64,000 nucleotides of DNA from Flaveria trinervia (lineage: Eukaryota; Streptophyta; Magnoliopsida; Asterales; Asteraceae). Numbering within the stretch: position 1 is the first letter of the stretch; each line of letters begins with the position of its first letter. Shown here piece by piece: positions 26,700 to 38,750 of the stretch. The stretch lies in assembly GCA_025506515.1 (NCBI GenBank), contig CM046442.1, forward strand, positions 10,863,154-10,927,153, written 5' to 3'. The notes under the pieces were generated by a model, which was not told where the DNA came from, made no database searches, and saw only the letters and a program-made list of their open reading frames with translations. The position numbers and the translations under genes were made by a program.

Positions 26700-27129
26700 C
26701 AAGGGCGTTAATAGCAACACCCCTGAAGATACCTGGACACCCTTCTTACGGCTCATAAGGGCTCTTACAGGCCGTAAGGCCTGCTATACATCATATCAGT
26801 CATTTAATTATTTTACGTGCCATGAAGATTCTTACAACCACAATTTTCATGGCGCGTAATATGTTTTACGTGCCGTGAGAAATCAAGTTAACGGCCCGTG
26901 AAATGTTTCATGGGCCGTAATGTTTGTTGATTTTTTTTATTTTTTGACGCAATGTAATATTCCTCGATTACGGTGTAATTTTGTATTCATTACATTATTT
27001 GATATAATGTCATATTCCTCAATAATTATTTGAGTCAACCTAATATTCTTTGTAAAACACTATATAAATTGTTAGATTTTAATTCATTTCATATCGATAA
27101 ATTCAATATTTGTATACATTTTATTAACG
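26700..27129 (+). other. 5' region of the MULE with hairpin-forming sequence
   Basis: Directly upstream of the MULE transposase remnant. An inverted repeat TTACGTGCCATGAA...TTCATGGCGCGTAA spans 26813-26859. A near-perfect hairpin (13-bp arms, 2-base loop, one mismatch) lies at 26891-26918. The words TTACGGCC/GGCCGTAA recur at 26743-26785. This could be the subterminal region of the MULE, though its outer terminal repeat was not identified. Confidence 0.45.
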
Positions 27130-28172
27130 ATGTCAATTTGGGATAACAATTATTTATTTGGTTCTGATGCTAACTATTACCCTGTCGAGTGTTATAGTTA
27201 TTACGGTGATGATGGTGGTAACTTTGGTGAACAGTACGGTGATAATGTTGGAAGCTTCAGCGGTAACTACGACGGTGATGACGGCGACAACGACGGTGAT
27301 GATGATGAAAATGGGGGTGATAGTAGCGGAGATGAGTATGGTGATGGTTCTGAAGAAAAGATTATATGACACGAATCAGATTATTACGTAATTCATATGT
27401 TTTTTAAGTTATTTGATATTATATAATTATTAGGTTTTGTTATTTGATAATAAATAATTATATTATTTAAAATTATTAGGTTTTTCATCTTGTGAAAAAT
27501 TGGTTGATTGAGTTAGTAATATAAGTCGTGAAAATTAATATGTTATTGTCACAAAAAGATCGGAAAAAAACATAAGTGGGTCGGTAGTTAAAATATGATT
27601 AAAATGTGATCGTGGTGGATTATATAAAGGAGTATCCACTTTTAGAAACACTGGCATCAAAAATACAAATTGTCAGTTTGTATTTCAGGGAAAATACCAA
27701 ATAAAAAAAAGTGGGTGGATTCTAGTTGTTGTAGATGATTCTCATAATCATGAAGCCGGTGAACACCTCGAGAGGCATGCTTGCACAATTAGGCTCACTG
27801 AAAAAAAAGATTTGTATGGTAAAGCAACTTACAGAGAAAAATACTGATCATCGAAACATTTTAGGCACACTAAGGGAGCAAAATCCTAATTACGTGTCAG
27901 CCTTAAGAACGATATATAATGCCCGCACGAAAATAAAAATTATTGCAGAATTGGCGAAACTTCGATACAGGTGTTTTTTACTATACTACAACAAAATAAA
28001 TATATTTACACCCCTCACATACATGAAACCACAAATACCATCGACGGGGTTTTTTATACATCACACATCTCACACTTTATGGCGGGCCTACCCGTATATG
28101 TTGATAATAGACACGACGTATAAAATGAACGTATACAAAATGTCTTTTGTCCAAATGGTTGGTGTGACATCA
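27130..28172 (+). pseudogene. MULE/FAR1-type transposase, N-terminal half, broken and interrupted
   Basis: Starts MSIWDNNYLFG and continues into an Asp/Gly-rich acidic stretch to 27369. A non-coding gap or intron follows. From about 27485 one frame reads a FAR1/MULE-type zinc-binding region (KCDRGGLYKG ... SHNHEAGEHLERHA) with three in-frame stops. After a frameshift at an A-run near 27800 it continues DHRNILGTLREQNPNYVSAL and then the transposase block with the first catalytic Asp (MLIIDTTYKMN) and QMVGVTS. There the Gypsy insertion cuts the gene. The remainder is at 62083. The product would be the DDE transposase of a Mutator-like element; it is inactive. Confidence 0.8.
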
Positions 28173-28643
28173 TGTCACACCCCCGCTTATAGCGGAAACA
28201 CGAGGATGTAACGGACGTGATCGTCATAACACATTGTTAATTAATAGAGGCAATAAATGATGAAAGACATCGTGTCATGACGTCGCCCGACACAAATGAA
28301 GACTTGTGTCACAGTTAGTCAAATCCACGACAAACATAGTCATACAAACCAAATAGTATAAATCTCACAATCCGGGAACAAGTGGACATAATGTGAACAA
28401 TAAATAAAAGTCAATGCAATTGTCAAAGACATCCAAGAGTTCAAAGCATTGTAATCCTAAGATCGTCACTAAGGCAACATCCCTAGCTATCTTCAATGAT
28501 TATTACCTGAAAAGATATGCTCAAAAAGGTCAATATATTGTTGGTGAGTTCGCAGGTTTAAATAATAAACAAAACTTGATATTGTGTAAAAGTTTGGTAG
28601 GACATGGGTGAATACAGTTATAAGCAAGTAATATCACATGTAA

Positions 28644-31025
28644 TGTCACACCCTCAAATTCCATAAACGGGGTAATACCATTAAGCGAGTGACATACCAG
28701 GATCTTAGCCATTAGTTACACCAAACGACACAACAATTACAAAACATAATTTTCAATTTAAATAAAGTTTCTTAAAATCAGAATAAATACGAAACATGGA
28801 AATAAGTGCGAAAGCGTATAAACCATAATTTAAACGGCGCAAACACACGCAAACCAAATAAATATAATTTATAGAAAAATGTAGATTGTTCATTCGACTC
28901 TACGATGATGAATGCAATGCAAGATGCTCCTATTCGTGCGCAGCTTAAGAACCTGAAAGAAACATACTAAAGTGTCAACACAAGGTTGGTGAGTTCACAA
29001 GTTTATAAGAAAACAGTAAGTAATAGTAATGAAATCCAGATTAAGTAATCAAAGCATATAAGTAGGTAAGCTAGCCTACAACAAGTCACTATGCGTATGA
29101 ATTTCGCGACCGAGATGACAGTAATAATATATGAATGCCCTGGTTGTGGATACCAAACCACAACACTGTAAAACAGGCTAACCATTCACCCGTTTGACCT
29201 CCAGTCAAGCTAGCGCGACTAGCCCGGTGGGGTTTCTCAAACCCAGTAGATCTACTAACAATCACCTCGCTAATTCCATATTAACGGTCCGAAGAGGCGT
29301 AGTGGTATCACCATAGTAAACCAGTATATGCAGTATTACCAATCTAAGTATTGTATGTTTATGAAAACAACATCTTTCTCTCCTCCAAAAGAGAGTATAA
29401 TACGAAAGTCGGGCTGAGAACTCACCTTGATTGCACAACAACTAATAAACGAAAGCACAAACGTTTAGCGTCTCCGATTAACCTGGATTTCAATTAATAT
29501 ATAATATTAATTTTAATTATTAATTATAAATATAAAGAATGTACGGTTTCGCGTTTCACGGCTCGGTTACGGTATAGGTCATCGAAATCCACCAACTCAC
29601 ACACGAACACAGTCAAACCCAACTCACATTAAATGCGCAACTCAATTATCACGCATAAAAGTACTTCTAATCACGTGACTTATTTATAAATAAAACATGC
29701 TTATAAATAACACGTAACCAACTTTCATTAATGCACGATGGCTAACTACAACCCACTTAAAGTAATTTACTCATCTATGTATATTAGGCTTAGCACCACC
29801 AAATTATGCATTTACATATAAACAACTTTCATGTAGCTGCAACCAACTCCCACCAAAACCCCATACACACATATGTATAATCACACACGCATGCAGAACC
29901 ATCACATGCAAAATCACATGAACACACTCATTAACACACACACATGCATAACACCCCCTCTATACTCACATAAATTCCTATATACTTCGCAAGAAGCGCA
30001 CACAAGCATCACATTACACAAGCAGAAAGATACAAATAATATAGAAGCATACATGAATATATATATATATACCAACGAACGTGCACACACGGCCGCAGCC
30101 CCCTGCCCCAAACCGACCCCATAAACATCCGCATACAAAACACCAGCGGAACCGCAATAACAACCAAAAGAACACTAGATCACACACATAACACGATACA
30201 CTCGGTGCAACTCGAACACATATACGATACACCTAATAAACACGTACATGCGCCCGCCTACCTCTATTCGGTCCATACCCCACCGAAACCTACCATACCA
30301 AAACATAAGCACGAAAACAAGCAAACACAGCCATGAACCCGTCTGCAAAACACACCCATCGCATTGCATATGCACACACAACACTGACAAAACTAAACGT
30401 CAACAACATACATACGCATATATATATATATATATAATATATTATATATACAAAACGCAAATCGCGCATAATTCCCGAATAAAATAATACGTTCATGCAC
30501 AACAAGAAAACCACGACCAACGATCCCGAAACTCCCCTCGAGACTAACGTAACCACAAACAGACACGAATCGAGGGCCATAGTCGCGAGGTAGTAACCGA
30601 GACCAAACCTAACCACAATGAAAATATAAACGAATGATCAATGAGGCGAAGAACTTACCAAATGAGAGCTATCGAGTGAATGCCGACGAAGATCCTTGAT
30701 AGTAAGTAGTGTGCCGAAGGGTTCTTGTGTGTTTGAAGGGAACGGTTGACGGCAGAAGATTTATGGCGGTTTAGGGTTTGGTGACTTTGTGAAATCGGGA
30801 AAGAAGGGAACCGTGGGTGGGGGTTGGGTTTTTATTAATATTTGACTTTGATAAATGACATTTTAGGTCCCTCAACTATGAAAAAGATTAATATTAGTAA
30901 ATTTTATGTTCTTGGTTAGTTTAATGTTAAACTAAGGTAAGTGGCAATAATAATAATAGTTATAATATAACGAGAAAGGTTAGATAGCGGTAATGGTGTT
31001 ACCCTAAAAAATACGAGTTGTCACA
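28644..31025 (-). mobile_element. Solo LTR of a second Tekay-like Gypsy element
   Basis: 2382 bp running TGTCACACCCTC... to ...GAGTTGTCACA (minus strand: TGTGACAACTCG...GAGGGTGTGACA), flanked by a perfect TGTAA duplication (28639-28643 and 31026-31030). No internal region or coding capacity is present, as expected after unequal recombination between two LTRs. The interior holds CA-rich and TA microsatellites (30058-30072, 30418-30450). Its ends differ from those of the host Gypsy LTR, so it is a different family. Confidence 0.85.
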
Positions 31026-31366
31026 TGTAAAACATGAGCATCACAACTAAACTTACGACGTACACACAAACACAACACACGCATCGTGGGGAAGAGACAC
31101 ACACACGCACACACAATATACACACACACACACACCCTTGAATCCTCTAACCCACACCTGAACACACACATTCATATATATATATATACATATATATATA
31201 TACAAAAACAACACACACGAACTATATGCGTACATACACACATCCTCACGGCTAAGATGATAACACACCCACACCCACACCATTCGATACACTCACATAT
31301 ACATAACATTTACACACACGCACCGTCGCACCCACTTACAACACACACATCGAAACATACACTGCA

Positions 31367-31412
<46 letters not shown>

Positions 31413-31578
31413 GCCAAGCAAGAGCGTGGAACCAAACCGACAAAACAAAACGAGTTCCACGAAGGTCGATTACTTGCGGGATGACCGAAGAGCATGCCTT
31501 CGGTAACTGGGGGCGACCTATGGCAGCTGATCGGTGGAGTAATGACGAAGAAGGAGAAGAACTTCAAAGGATGTAGGC

Positions 31579-31596
31579 GGGGGGGGGGGGGGGGGG
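31579..31596. repeat. G homopolymer, 18 bases
   Basis: An uninterrupted run of 18 G on the plus strand inside the Gypsy 3' LTR. Confidence 0.95.
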
Positions 31597-31877
31597 TATA
31601 ATTATAATAATAACAATATAAATAATTTTAATAATAATGGTAATAATAATAATAAAAGAAATGTTATCATTAGTATTATATGATATTAGGGTTGGCAAGT
31701 AAAGTAGATACGACGAGATATAATTCTGGAACAAAATAATTACTTGAGAATAATAAATGCACGAGAAGAGTTAACGAGATTCGAGTCAATTGACAGACTT
31801 GATAATGACGGATATCAAAGTATCCTCCAGTTAAGAGAATTTCGTCCCAAAATTCAACTGGAGTTAGATCCCTAAAC

Positions 31878-32434
31878 TCAATCTGTGAACAAATGCAGAT
31901 ATTTGGATTTCATCTGGTCTTCCCATTCCCACGTAAACTCAGGCCCACGCTTAGAGTTCCATCTCACTCTGACAATTGGAATCTTGTTACGCTTCAGTTG
32001 TTTCACTTCTCGGTCTTTAAAATCTATTGGTTCTTACACAAATGTAGTTTCACATCAATCTTGATTTCCTCAATCAGTACATGAAGGGATCCATCGACTA
32101 AACATTTCTTAAGATTCGATACATGAAATGTATCATGCACTCCACTAGGTTCTTGAGATAACTTTGATCGATACGGTACAGGACCAATTCTTTTTATGAT
32201 CTCGAATGGTCCAACATATCTCGGAGCTAATTTCCCTTTCTTTCCGAACCTTACAACTCCCTTCCATGGTGAAACTTTCAATAAGACACGATCACCCACG
32301 TTAAACTCTAAAGGTTTGCGATGATTATCAGCGTAGCTTTTCTGACAATCTCGAGCTGCCTTAAGCCTATCCTTGATTTGAAGTATCTTGTCAGTCGTTT
32401 CTTGGATAATTTCCAAGCCTGACAATTGGCTTTC
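31878..32434 (-). pseudogene. Gypsy integrase C-terminus with chromodomain-like end
   Basis: Resumes the integrase frame after element C: ESQLSGLEIIQETTDKI follows WVEVGE from 44356. It contains the Gypsy integrase C-terminal motif VGDRVLLKVSPWKGVVRFG and GPFEIIKRIGPVPYRSKL. After a stop and frame change near 32030 a chromodomain-like segment reads IPIVRVRWNSKRGPEFTWEW and ends at a stop at 31878. Chromodomains of this type target chromoviruses to particular chromatin. The shift before the chromodomain disables it. Confidence 0.85.
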
Positions 32435-33164
32435 TGTTAGGATCTGGTATTTGACCAAACACCAACTGATTAACATGCTAACCAAACCAAATAGTGCGGA
32501 ATCCTATTTGATTGGCGATCCAATCAGTGAGAACGCACGTAGACACAATAATGTGTTGAATCTAACGTCAAGAATCGATTAGAAATCGATCTACAGCGTT
32601 CTATGAACTTGGAGTACGAACTTAGAGGCTTCTGGATGGCTAGGGTACGTCTGGAGTCGAAGTGGATTGAATTCCTTTGTTTTTCCACGAATTAAGTGGT
32701 ATTTATAGGTTAGGATTGCTCATTCGGGCGACTGAACCATTAGCATGGTTCATTCGTGCGATTTAGCCATGCTGTTGATCCATTCGCACAACTGAGTGTT
32801 CAGTCGTGCGACTGAGTCAGACGCATGAAGTTGTTCAGGCGTATGAACTATTTAGGCGCATCGACACTCAGCCGCATGGCCATTCGGACGCATGACCACT
32901 GTAGGGGCGCATGGTCCAGTCGGACGCATGAGAACTTCACTTCACCAAGTTTGAATGTATTTAATATTATAACATTATGCATAACACTTCACACAATCAC
33001 AAACCTATATAATCAAGTCAATATGCGTTAAACAATTCATTAATGAAATATTAAACATTATAGGCACAACCAAACATTTTGTATTTCATTAAGTACCCAA
33101 TAATTACATAAGTGTAAGACATATTACATTCAGATAAGGATCTAGGTACATATATGTATCAACA
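32435..33164 (-). repeat. 3' LTR of element C
   Basis: 730 bp; on the minus strand it starts TGTTGATACA and ends CAGATCCTAACA. It contains a TATAAATA box (minus) near 32705 and, upstream of it, a run of CATTCG/CAGTCG palindromic words (32720-32940). Confidence 0.93.
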
Positions 33165-33178
33165 AACTCCCCCTTGGA
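33165..33178 (-). other. Polypurine tract of element C
   Basis: Minus strand CCAAGGGGGAGTT, directly before the TG of the 3' LTR. Confidence 0.85.
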
Positions 33179-33189
33179 CCTAGATCTAT

Positions 33190-36100
33190 CTATTGTCTAA
33201 CATCTTTCATGATTTCCTCAAACTTCTTGTACTTAGCTTCTTTGGTGACTCCTGTGTTTATCTCAAAAGCAAAACAGAGTCTTATCACTTTCTGAAACTA
33301 TAAAGCTTGTACAATATCCTGTGGGTCGTAGAACAGTGGCCACTTGTATAAAGTATAAACATCTTGTGCTGACAAGTTGGTGAGCCATATCGGGTCAAAC
33401 ACCCTTATGGTTTCCATTGTGCCATTCCTGTTCAAGACTATTACGGCCTCTCTTGTTCTCCAATCGTAGTAACACCATTGAAGTGTGGAGTGAAGTCCTA
33501 TGGCATCTCACGTAGTGGGATCTTTGACATTGTACGTGGTGGACTCCACTTCCGCACTACTCTAGGTTTGTCGGTTATGGCATCAACCTCAGATCTTCTG
33601 ATGTACCTCGTTGGTTGTTGGGGTTTGAAGTTGACCCATCTGGTACGGTACTCCCTCTTTAGAGCAGCTTCAAACCAGCCTGACATCTTACGAGGGTCAG
33701 CATATAACAAGTTTAACTTTGCTAACTGGTTGAGCTCAAAACCTGGAAGAGTTTTCAGATTGTGTGGAAATCTGAAGTACTCTATTCCCTTCTCACGTTT
33801 AACCGCGTAAATGTTGAGGTCTGAAAAATGTGCCCACGCTATGATTCTGCCTGCCACCTTTTGATGTTTCTTACCTTATACAGTTTGGTGTAGACAGTTG
33901 ACGTTGTAGCTCTGCATTGGGCTCTGATTTCTTCAAAACATGCTGCCCATTCAGCCTTTTTGATGTTGACTTCGGCGTCTGAGGCTTGGGCCTTCTCTTT
34001 ATCCTTTTCTGACTCTTGCTCCACTTTATCCAGAGTCTCAAAAATATCACTGACAAGAGTTTCTCCCAGATTTGGAATGACATTTCCCTTATTGTCAGTG
34101 TACTCTGGATAGTGTTGTGCAGTAACATATTCAATCTCAATGTCATCGACATCTTGAAGCTCATCGTCACTCTCCATTTGCACAGTTGGAGCATCTTTCA
34201 CAATCTCATCAGGACTGAGTTGGAACATTTGAGCCAGTTGCTCATCGATGAGATCATGAATTATCTCTCCTTCTTCAGGATTGTAATTCACAAATCTCCT
34301 GACAACCCCCTGCAAATCAAGAATCATTGTGAGTTGAGTCTTGATCTGTTGGAGGGGAGCAACATCATATTCATCTCCTTGAGATTTAGGATCTGCTTGA
34401 TTTAAAACATGTAACACATCAATCATTTAGTCAACAAACAGAACAGTATACATTAATAATAACCATAAACATTAATTACATTTATTAGATACAATATTCA
34501 AATACACATAGTTTAAATAACATAAACAGCTATGCATTACGCTTGTCTTGAATAGCTGGTGTGTCTGTAGGATCAGCAGAAGATGATGGGGCTCCTTGGT
34601 CTTGATTCTTCTTTGTGCGCCTCTCTTGACCTTGAGCTGATGTAGATGCAGCTGCATCTCCTTCTTCATTATCATCATCATGATCGACATTATCACCTGC
34701 ATCAGTGTCATCCCCTTGATCATCACAGTCGTCATCATCATCATCACTGTCATCGTCATAACTATCATCTCCATCTCCTTCTCGGATCTTTAGGGGCTCA
34801 TCATTGGAGCCCTTCAGTCTCAGCATAAGCTTCTTGTTCTAGGCCTCAAATCTTGTATCCTCTGTACTGAGGATGTATGCATCTCTCTCAGCTCTGTGAT
34901 CTCTCTGGGCCTCTATCCTTTGGGCTTGGGATGCATTAAGCTCCATCAGCTGATTAAGCTGAGAGGCTCGCTGTTCATCCGTCGCTAGCAGCTTCAGCAC
35001 TAACCGATTAAGGTTAGCCAACTGCTCCTCCAACCCGACAGATGGGTAGGCGGATCCAAAAACAGGTGGGACCTGTGAGGAGGTCCCAACTCCATGGCCT
35101 GTGGTGGTGGTAGTGGATGTAGAGAAGATTGGGGTTGGTATAGATGTGGATGGTTGTGGATGAGCTGTAGTGGTGGTGGATGGGAAGTGTGTATCTGGTG
35201 GAGTAGGTGTGGAAGTGGTGTATGAGCTGGTGGTATTGGTGGGTGGAATGGTGGTAGTGATGGTAGTGGATGTAGTGGTAGTGGTGGTAGGTGGAATGGT
35301 GGTAACTGTGGTGGTGGCTGTGGTGGTGATAAAGGTGATTCTACGCTTCTTCTTTTTCAAGCCATGGGGCTGAGCCATCCTCTTCTTCCTCGATCCAGTC
35401 GAGGAGGATGCTCCCCCTAGAGCGCGGCCTGCCAGATCAGGAGTATAAGTAGGATCATCAATAGTCTCTCCCAATCCGCCTGGGCGTTCACCAACCGCCC
35501 GGAGCCCTCGTTCTGTGGGAACGACTTTGCTTCCCACAGTCCGAGTCAGTGGCTCCTCATCTGACTCCTCCTCTTCCTCACCCGGCATAAAATCCTAGTG
35601 GAACCCAGCAGTCTCCGCTACATCTCCAGTGGGGGCAGATGCTGGAGATGTAATATCAGCAATGGGGCCCCTTTGTTGAGTGGGTCCTACATCTCCTGCA
35701 TCCCTGTTATCATCGTCATCAGAGTCATGCTCTGGGAGCAGTAGCTGCTCGTCGTCGGATCGCTGTCTGTGTGATGCCACTTACGTCTCCCTGGCGCCAC
35801 ATAACTCTCATTGGCCAGATGGCCTATCAGTCTCTTCACCTGGGGCTTTACTTGCTTACCCCGGTAGACTCTCATACGACCCAGGGTCGTATCATCCATG
35901 ATCTCTAAAACCACAGCATCGTGGCTTTCCTTAGGAAGTGATGGCAGCTTCTCATTGAAAATCAGCTGCAAGAATCTGGGGTACATGCAAAAACCCTCCT
36001 TACCCTTTACCTCCAGATTCTCCACAAGGTAAGAGAAGATCAAGCTCGAGAAGCTGAAAGGATAGTTCAGCACCAGTGCCACATAGGCATTTTGGATCTG

Positions 36101-36576
36101 GTCTGAAAGATCATCAAACCCACCTCTTCTGGAAGCGATGCACTTCAATATGACATGTTCCAAGTACTTGTACTGGGGACACAGGTTGTTTTATTGAGCA
36201 CACCAGAGTTGATGTCCCCAGCATACTTAATCCTCAGAAAGCATCTTCTTACTTTCAGTGGATGTAGCTTGGTGGGATGATCAGTATCGTCCCCCAGCTC
36301 AAGTACTCTCTGAATATCGGCAGCAGTGATCTTGATAGCCATCCCACAGATAGAGCTTTGTATGCTATACGGCTCTTCTGATCGATCAACAGAAGCATTC
36401 TCCCAAAATGCCTGGTGTAAATACCTGTAGGGAGTGCACGGAGTAGAAATGGCCTTGTGGATCCTTGATCGTCTAAGAAATGCGATGATCTCTGTAAACT
36501 CGGCGCCATTCCGAGTAGTATGGTCTAGATGAGCACATATGTTGTGCTTAGGGTTGATTGACCATCTAGCAGCCAT
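33190..36576 (-). pseudogene. Accessory 3' ORF of element C
   Basis: Starts ATG at 36576 (MAARWSINPKHNICAHLD) and ends at a stop at 33190, about 25 bp before the LTR. Frames change near 36150, 35690, 35590, 34830 and 33498. The N-terminal domain has SSICGMAIKITAADIQRVLEL and YAGDINSG, followed by a block with FCMYPRFLQLIFNEKLPSL. The middle is an acidic/Ser-Pro-Thr-rich linker with TTT/TTI runs (35100-35340) and an Asp-rich stretch (34680-34800). Near the end are GFELNQLAKLNLLYADPRK and, in the -1 frame, LQWCYYDWRTREA. Same domain order as in elements A and B at low similarity. No signal peptide or membrane helix. Function unknown. Confidence 0.75.
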
Positions 36577-38750
36577 CAATCTGAAACCCAAGACACATAA
36601 TCATTAGATACTCACATAACACATACCCATTCTAAGTAACTTGATAACATTCATTCTGATTCATTCATGTGAATGAATTTTGCGACTGAGTTCAGTCGGC
36701 TATTCTAACATGCGACTGGGCTCATTCGGGTGAATGAACATGCAACTTAGTTCAATCGGTTGGCGGAGCCTACGATTGATTCAGTCGGCTGACTGAGCTC
36801 ATTCGTATGTCACATTCGGCTGATTGAGCTATTCGGCCGGCTCAATCGTGCGATTGGAGTTCTTCCAGACGACCTGTCGCATGACCCACTGTTCGATCGA
36901 CTGAGGTTCGAATCTTGACCAATTCATGAAATTAAACATGGTTTAATGGTTCTATAGACTCGTAATCTCTTAACTAATGACCTATTAAACTTAGTTTTAA
37001 CATTATACTTAGTTTTAGTAGGTTATTAGGTCATTTACAGATTCGGTTCTTATTTCAATCAACCATTACAAATTAGGGCACCATTTCTCCTAATTTCTGT
37101 GAGATTTAATCTCAAAATACCTGTATGGATGCAAACACACTTCAGAAGATCAAGAAGGAAGTATATTTGAGGTCTAGAGAAATTTGGGCAGAGTAATGGT
37201 ATGATGTGCGATTTAAGGGCGATTGGGAGTGATGAGAAGAATGCGATCGACTGTGGCCCTTTATATACTGAATCGGAGTTCAATTGGTCGACTGGACTCA
37301 TTCGCTCAGTTCATTCGAGCGAATGAAACTCAGTTGGGCGATTGACTCAGTCGATCACCTTCAGTCGGCCGACTGAGGCTCAGTCGGTCGACTGACTCAG
37401 TCGCACACTCCCAATCGAACGAATGGCACATCTGATAACCCATTTAGTTGAATGGCTCACACTTATGTCCATTCGGCTGTTTAATGCATGAGTATGGTTC
37501 ATTCGCCTGATTGGTCCATACTCATGGTCTAGTCATGCGAATGGGTCATACTCTTTAAATTTTTCTAACTTTATGACCATTTGACCTATAGACCCATTTA
37601 AACTGTTGATTTAACATTATAAACACTTGATCATATCAGACATGATCATTTTAACTTGAAAAACTTTTTATCACCTCAGACGTGATCATTTTAAACAATT
37701 TGTCGCCTCAGATGTGACCCAATTGTTGTTTGAAAGCACTTGTGGTCACCTCAGACATGACCTTTTAGATGATAAGGTCCCTTATCAATTTCCATGACAT
37801 AGTCCGATACTGACATACTGAATTTGACAAACTTTGTACAGACATAAAAGAAATAATACTGAAAACTTAAAAAAATAAGACATGTTTTTGTGAGAGTTAA
37901 TTCCTAAGATGTAGTTCTAAGGAATAATTATTCTGAGAGAGCAGCCTCAATCATTTAAACCATACATGGATCAATTCAAGTTAGAATCATACAGGATATT
38001 CAAATCATTCAGTACAAGTTATTAAAAACAACTTTGATGCTCTTTCCTTGTTTTTCATCTGGAATCATTTAGCAAATTTAGGAAATCATACTAGTACTCT
38101 TAGGTCCCCACACTGATTTGAACTTTCAAGAATTGTAGCCACAGTGATTGTCAGTATACTTGTCCTCTTAAATCTATACACAGACTTTCAACATAGTTTG
38201 GTGATCTTTTTAAGGTTTGTTTATTTCAACAAGCATTTGTGGATCCCACACTCATATGGTAATCAACAATGCTCAGGAGATTTTTGAGCGGTCTTAGGGT
38301 AGTGTTCAAGAAGCGACTATTCATAGAATTTTCAAAGAGAATCCAATCCTCAAGTCAGTGCCATCGCACAGCAGAGAGGCGGCAAACAACAATGAGTTCT
38401 AGAATATATAGGTTATGCTTATCCTCAGGTCAGTGCCACCGCACAGCAAAGAGGCACATAATCTATCTTCTTGTTTGAGCAATTTTTCTTCTTTTAGCAC
38501 AAATCTCACCAACAACCTAGGTTATCAGTTTGATTGTATTTTCATTTTTCATGTGCTTTTGCTCATGCTTTGGTCTTTTGCACACTTTTTCTTCTTACCT
38601 ATTCTCCCCCTAAAATACTAAAACCTCTAAGAATTGCGTTTTAGGATTTTAATGAGCAAGAAAAGACACTAAGTGCAATTAACGAACTAACATTTAACAA
38701 AAACAAGAGAATTAAACTTAAATATCACTAAAGTTTAAAAGATAACATAA
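36577..38750 (-). repeat. Spacer of element C with TCAGTCG/CATTCG palindrome clusters
   Basis: Non-coding 2.2 kb between RNase H and the accessory ORF. Two clusters (about 36655-36900 and 37255-37550) are packed with TCAGTCG-nn-CGACTGA and CATTCG-nn-CGAATGA half and whole palindromes. Between 37610 and 37780 a CACCTCAGACNTGA word recurs, and AGGTCAGTGCCACCGCACAGCA-type words occur twice (38354 and 38430). No frame is supported. Confidence 0.75.

Larger units (their letters stand above)
28173..31817 (-). repeat. 3' LTR of the Gypsy element, interrupted by a solo LTR
   Basis: On the minus strand it starts near 31817 (TGATATCCGTC, just after the purine-rich AACTGGAGGA) and ends GGGGGTGTGACA at 28173. 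Leaving out the 2387 bases of solo LTR plus one target copy gives about 1.26 kb. It contains CA- and TA-rich microsatellites (31098-31410) and an 18-base G-run. The end at 28173 matches the LTR end at 61854. The start is inferred from the purine tract, because the other LTR lacks this part. Confidence 0.65.

Noticed and set aside
27154..27391. Alternative open frames over the MULE N-terminus
   Set aside because: Shifted readings of the Asp/Gly repeat region.
29873..31567. Many overlapping open frames on both strands (His/Thr-rich, Val/Cys-rich)
   Set aside because: They lie in CA- and TA-rich LTR sequence, lack any family motif and overlap on opposite strands.
33841..34405. Plus-strand open frame opposite the accessory ORF of element C
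   Set aside because: No similarity, and antisense to the conserved minus-strand frame.
34646..35373. Plus-strand His-rich and Val-rich open frames
   Set aside because: Shadows of the Asp-rich and Thr-rich linkers of the accessory ORF on the minus strand.
36655..37560. CRISPR-like array from regularly recurring CATTCG/CAGTCG words
   Set aside because: Spacing is irregular, units are short palindromes with no unique spacers, and the setting is a plant retrotransposon.
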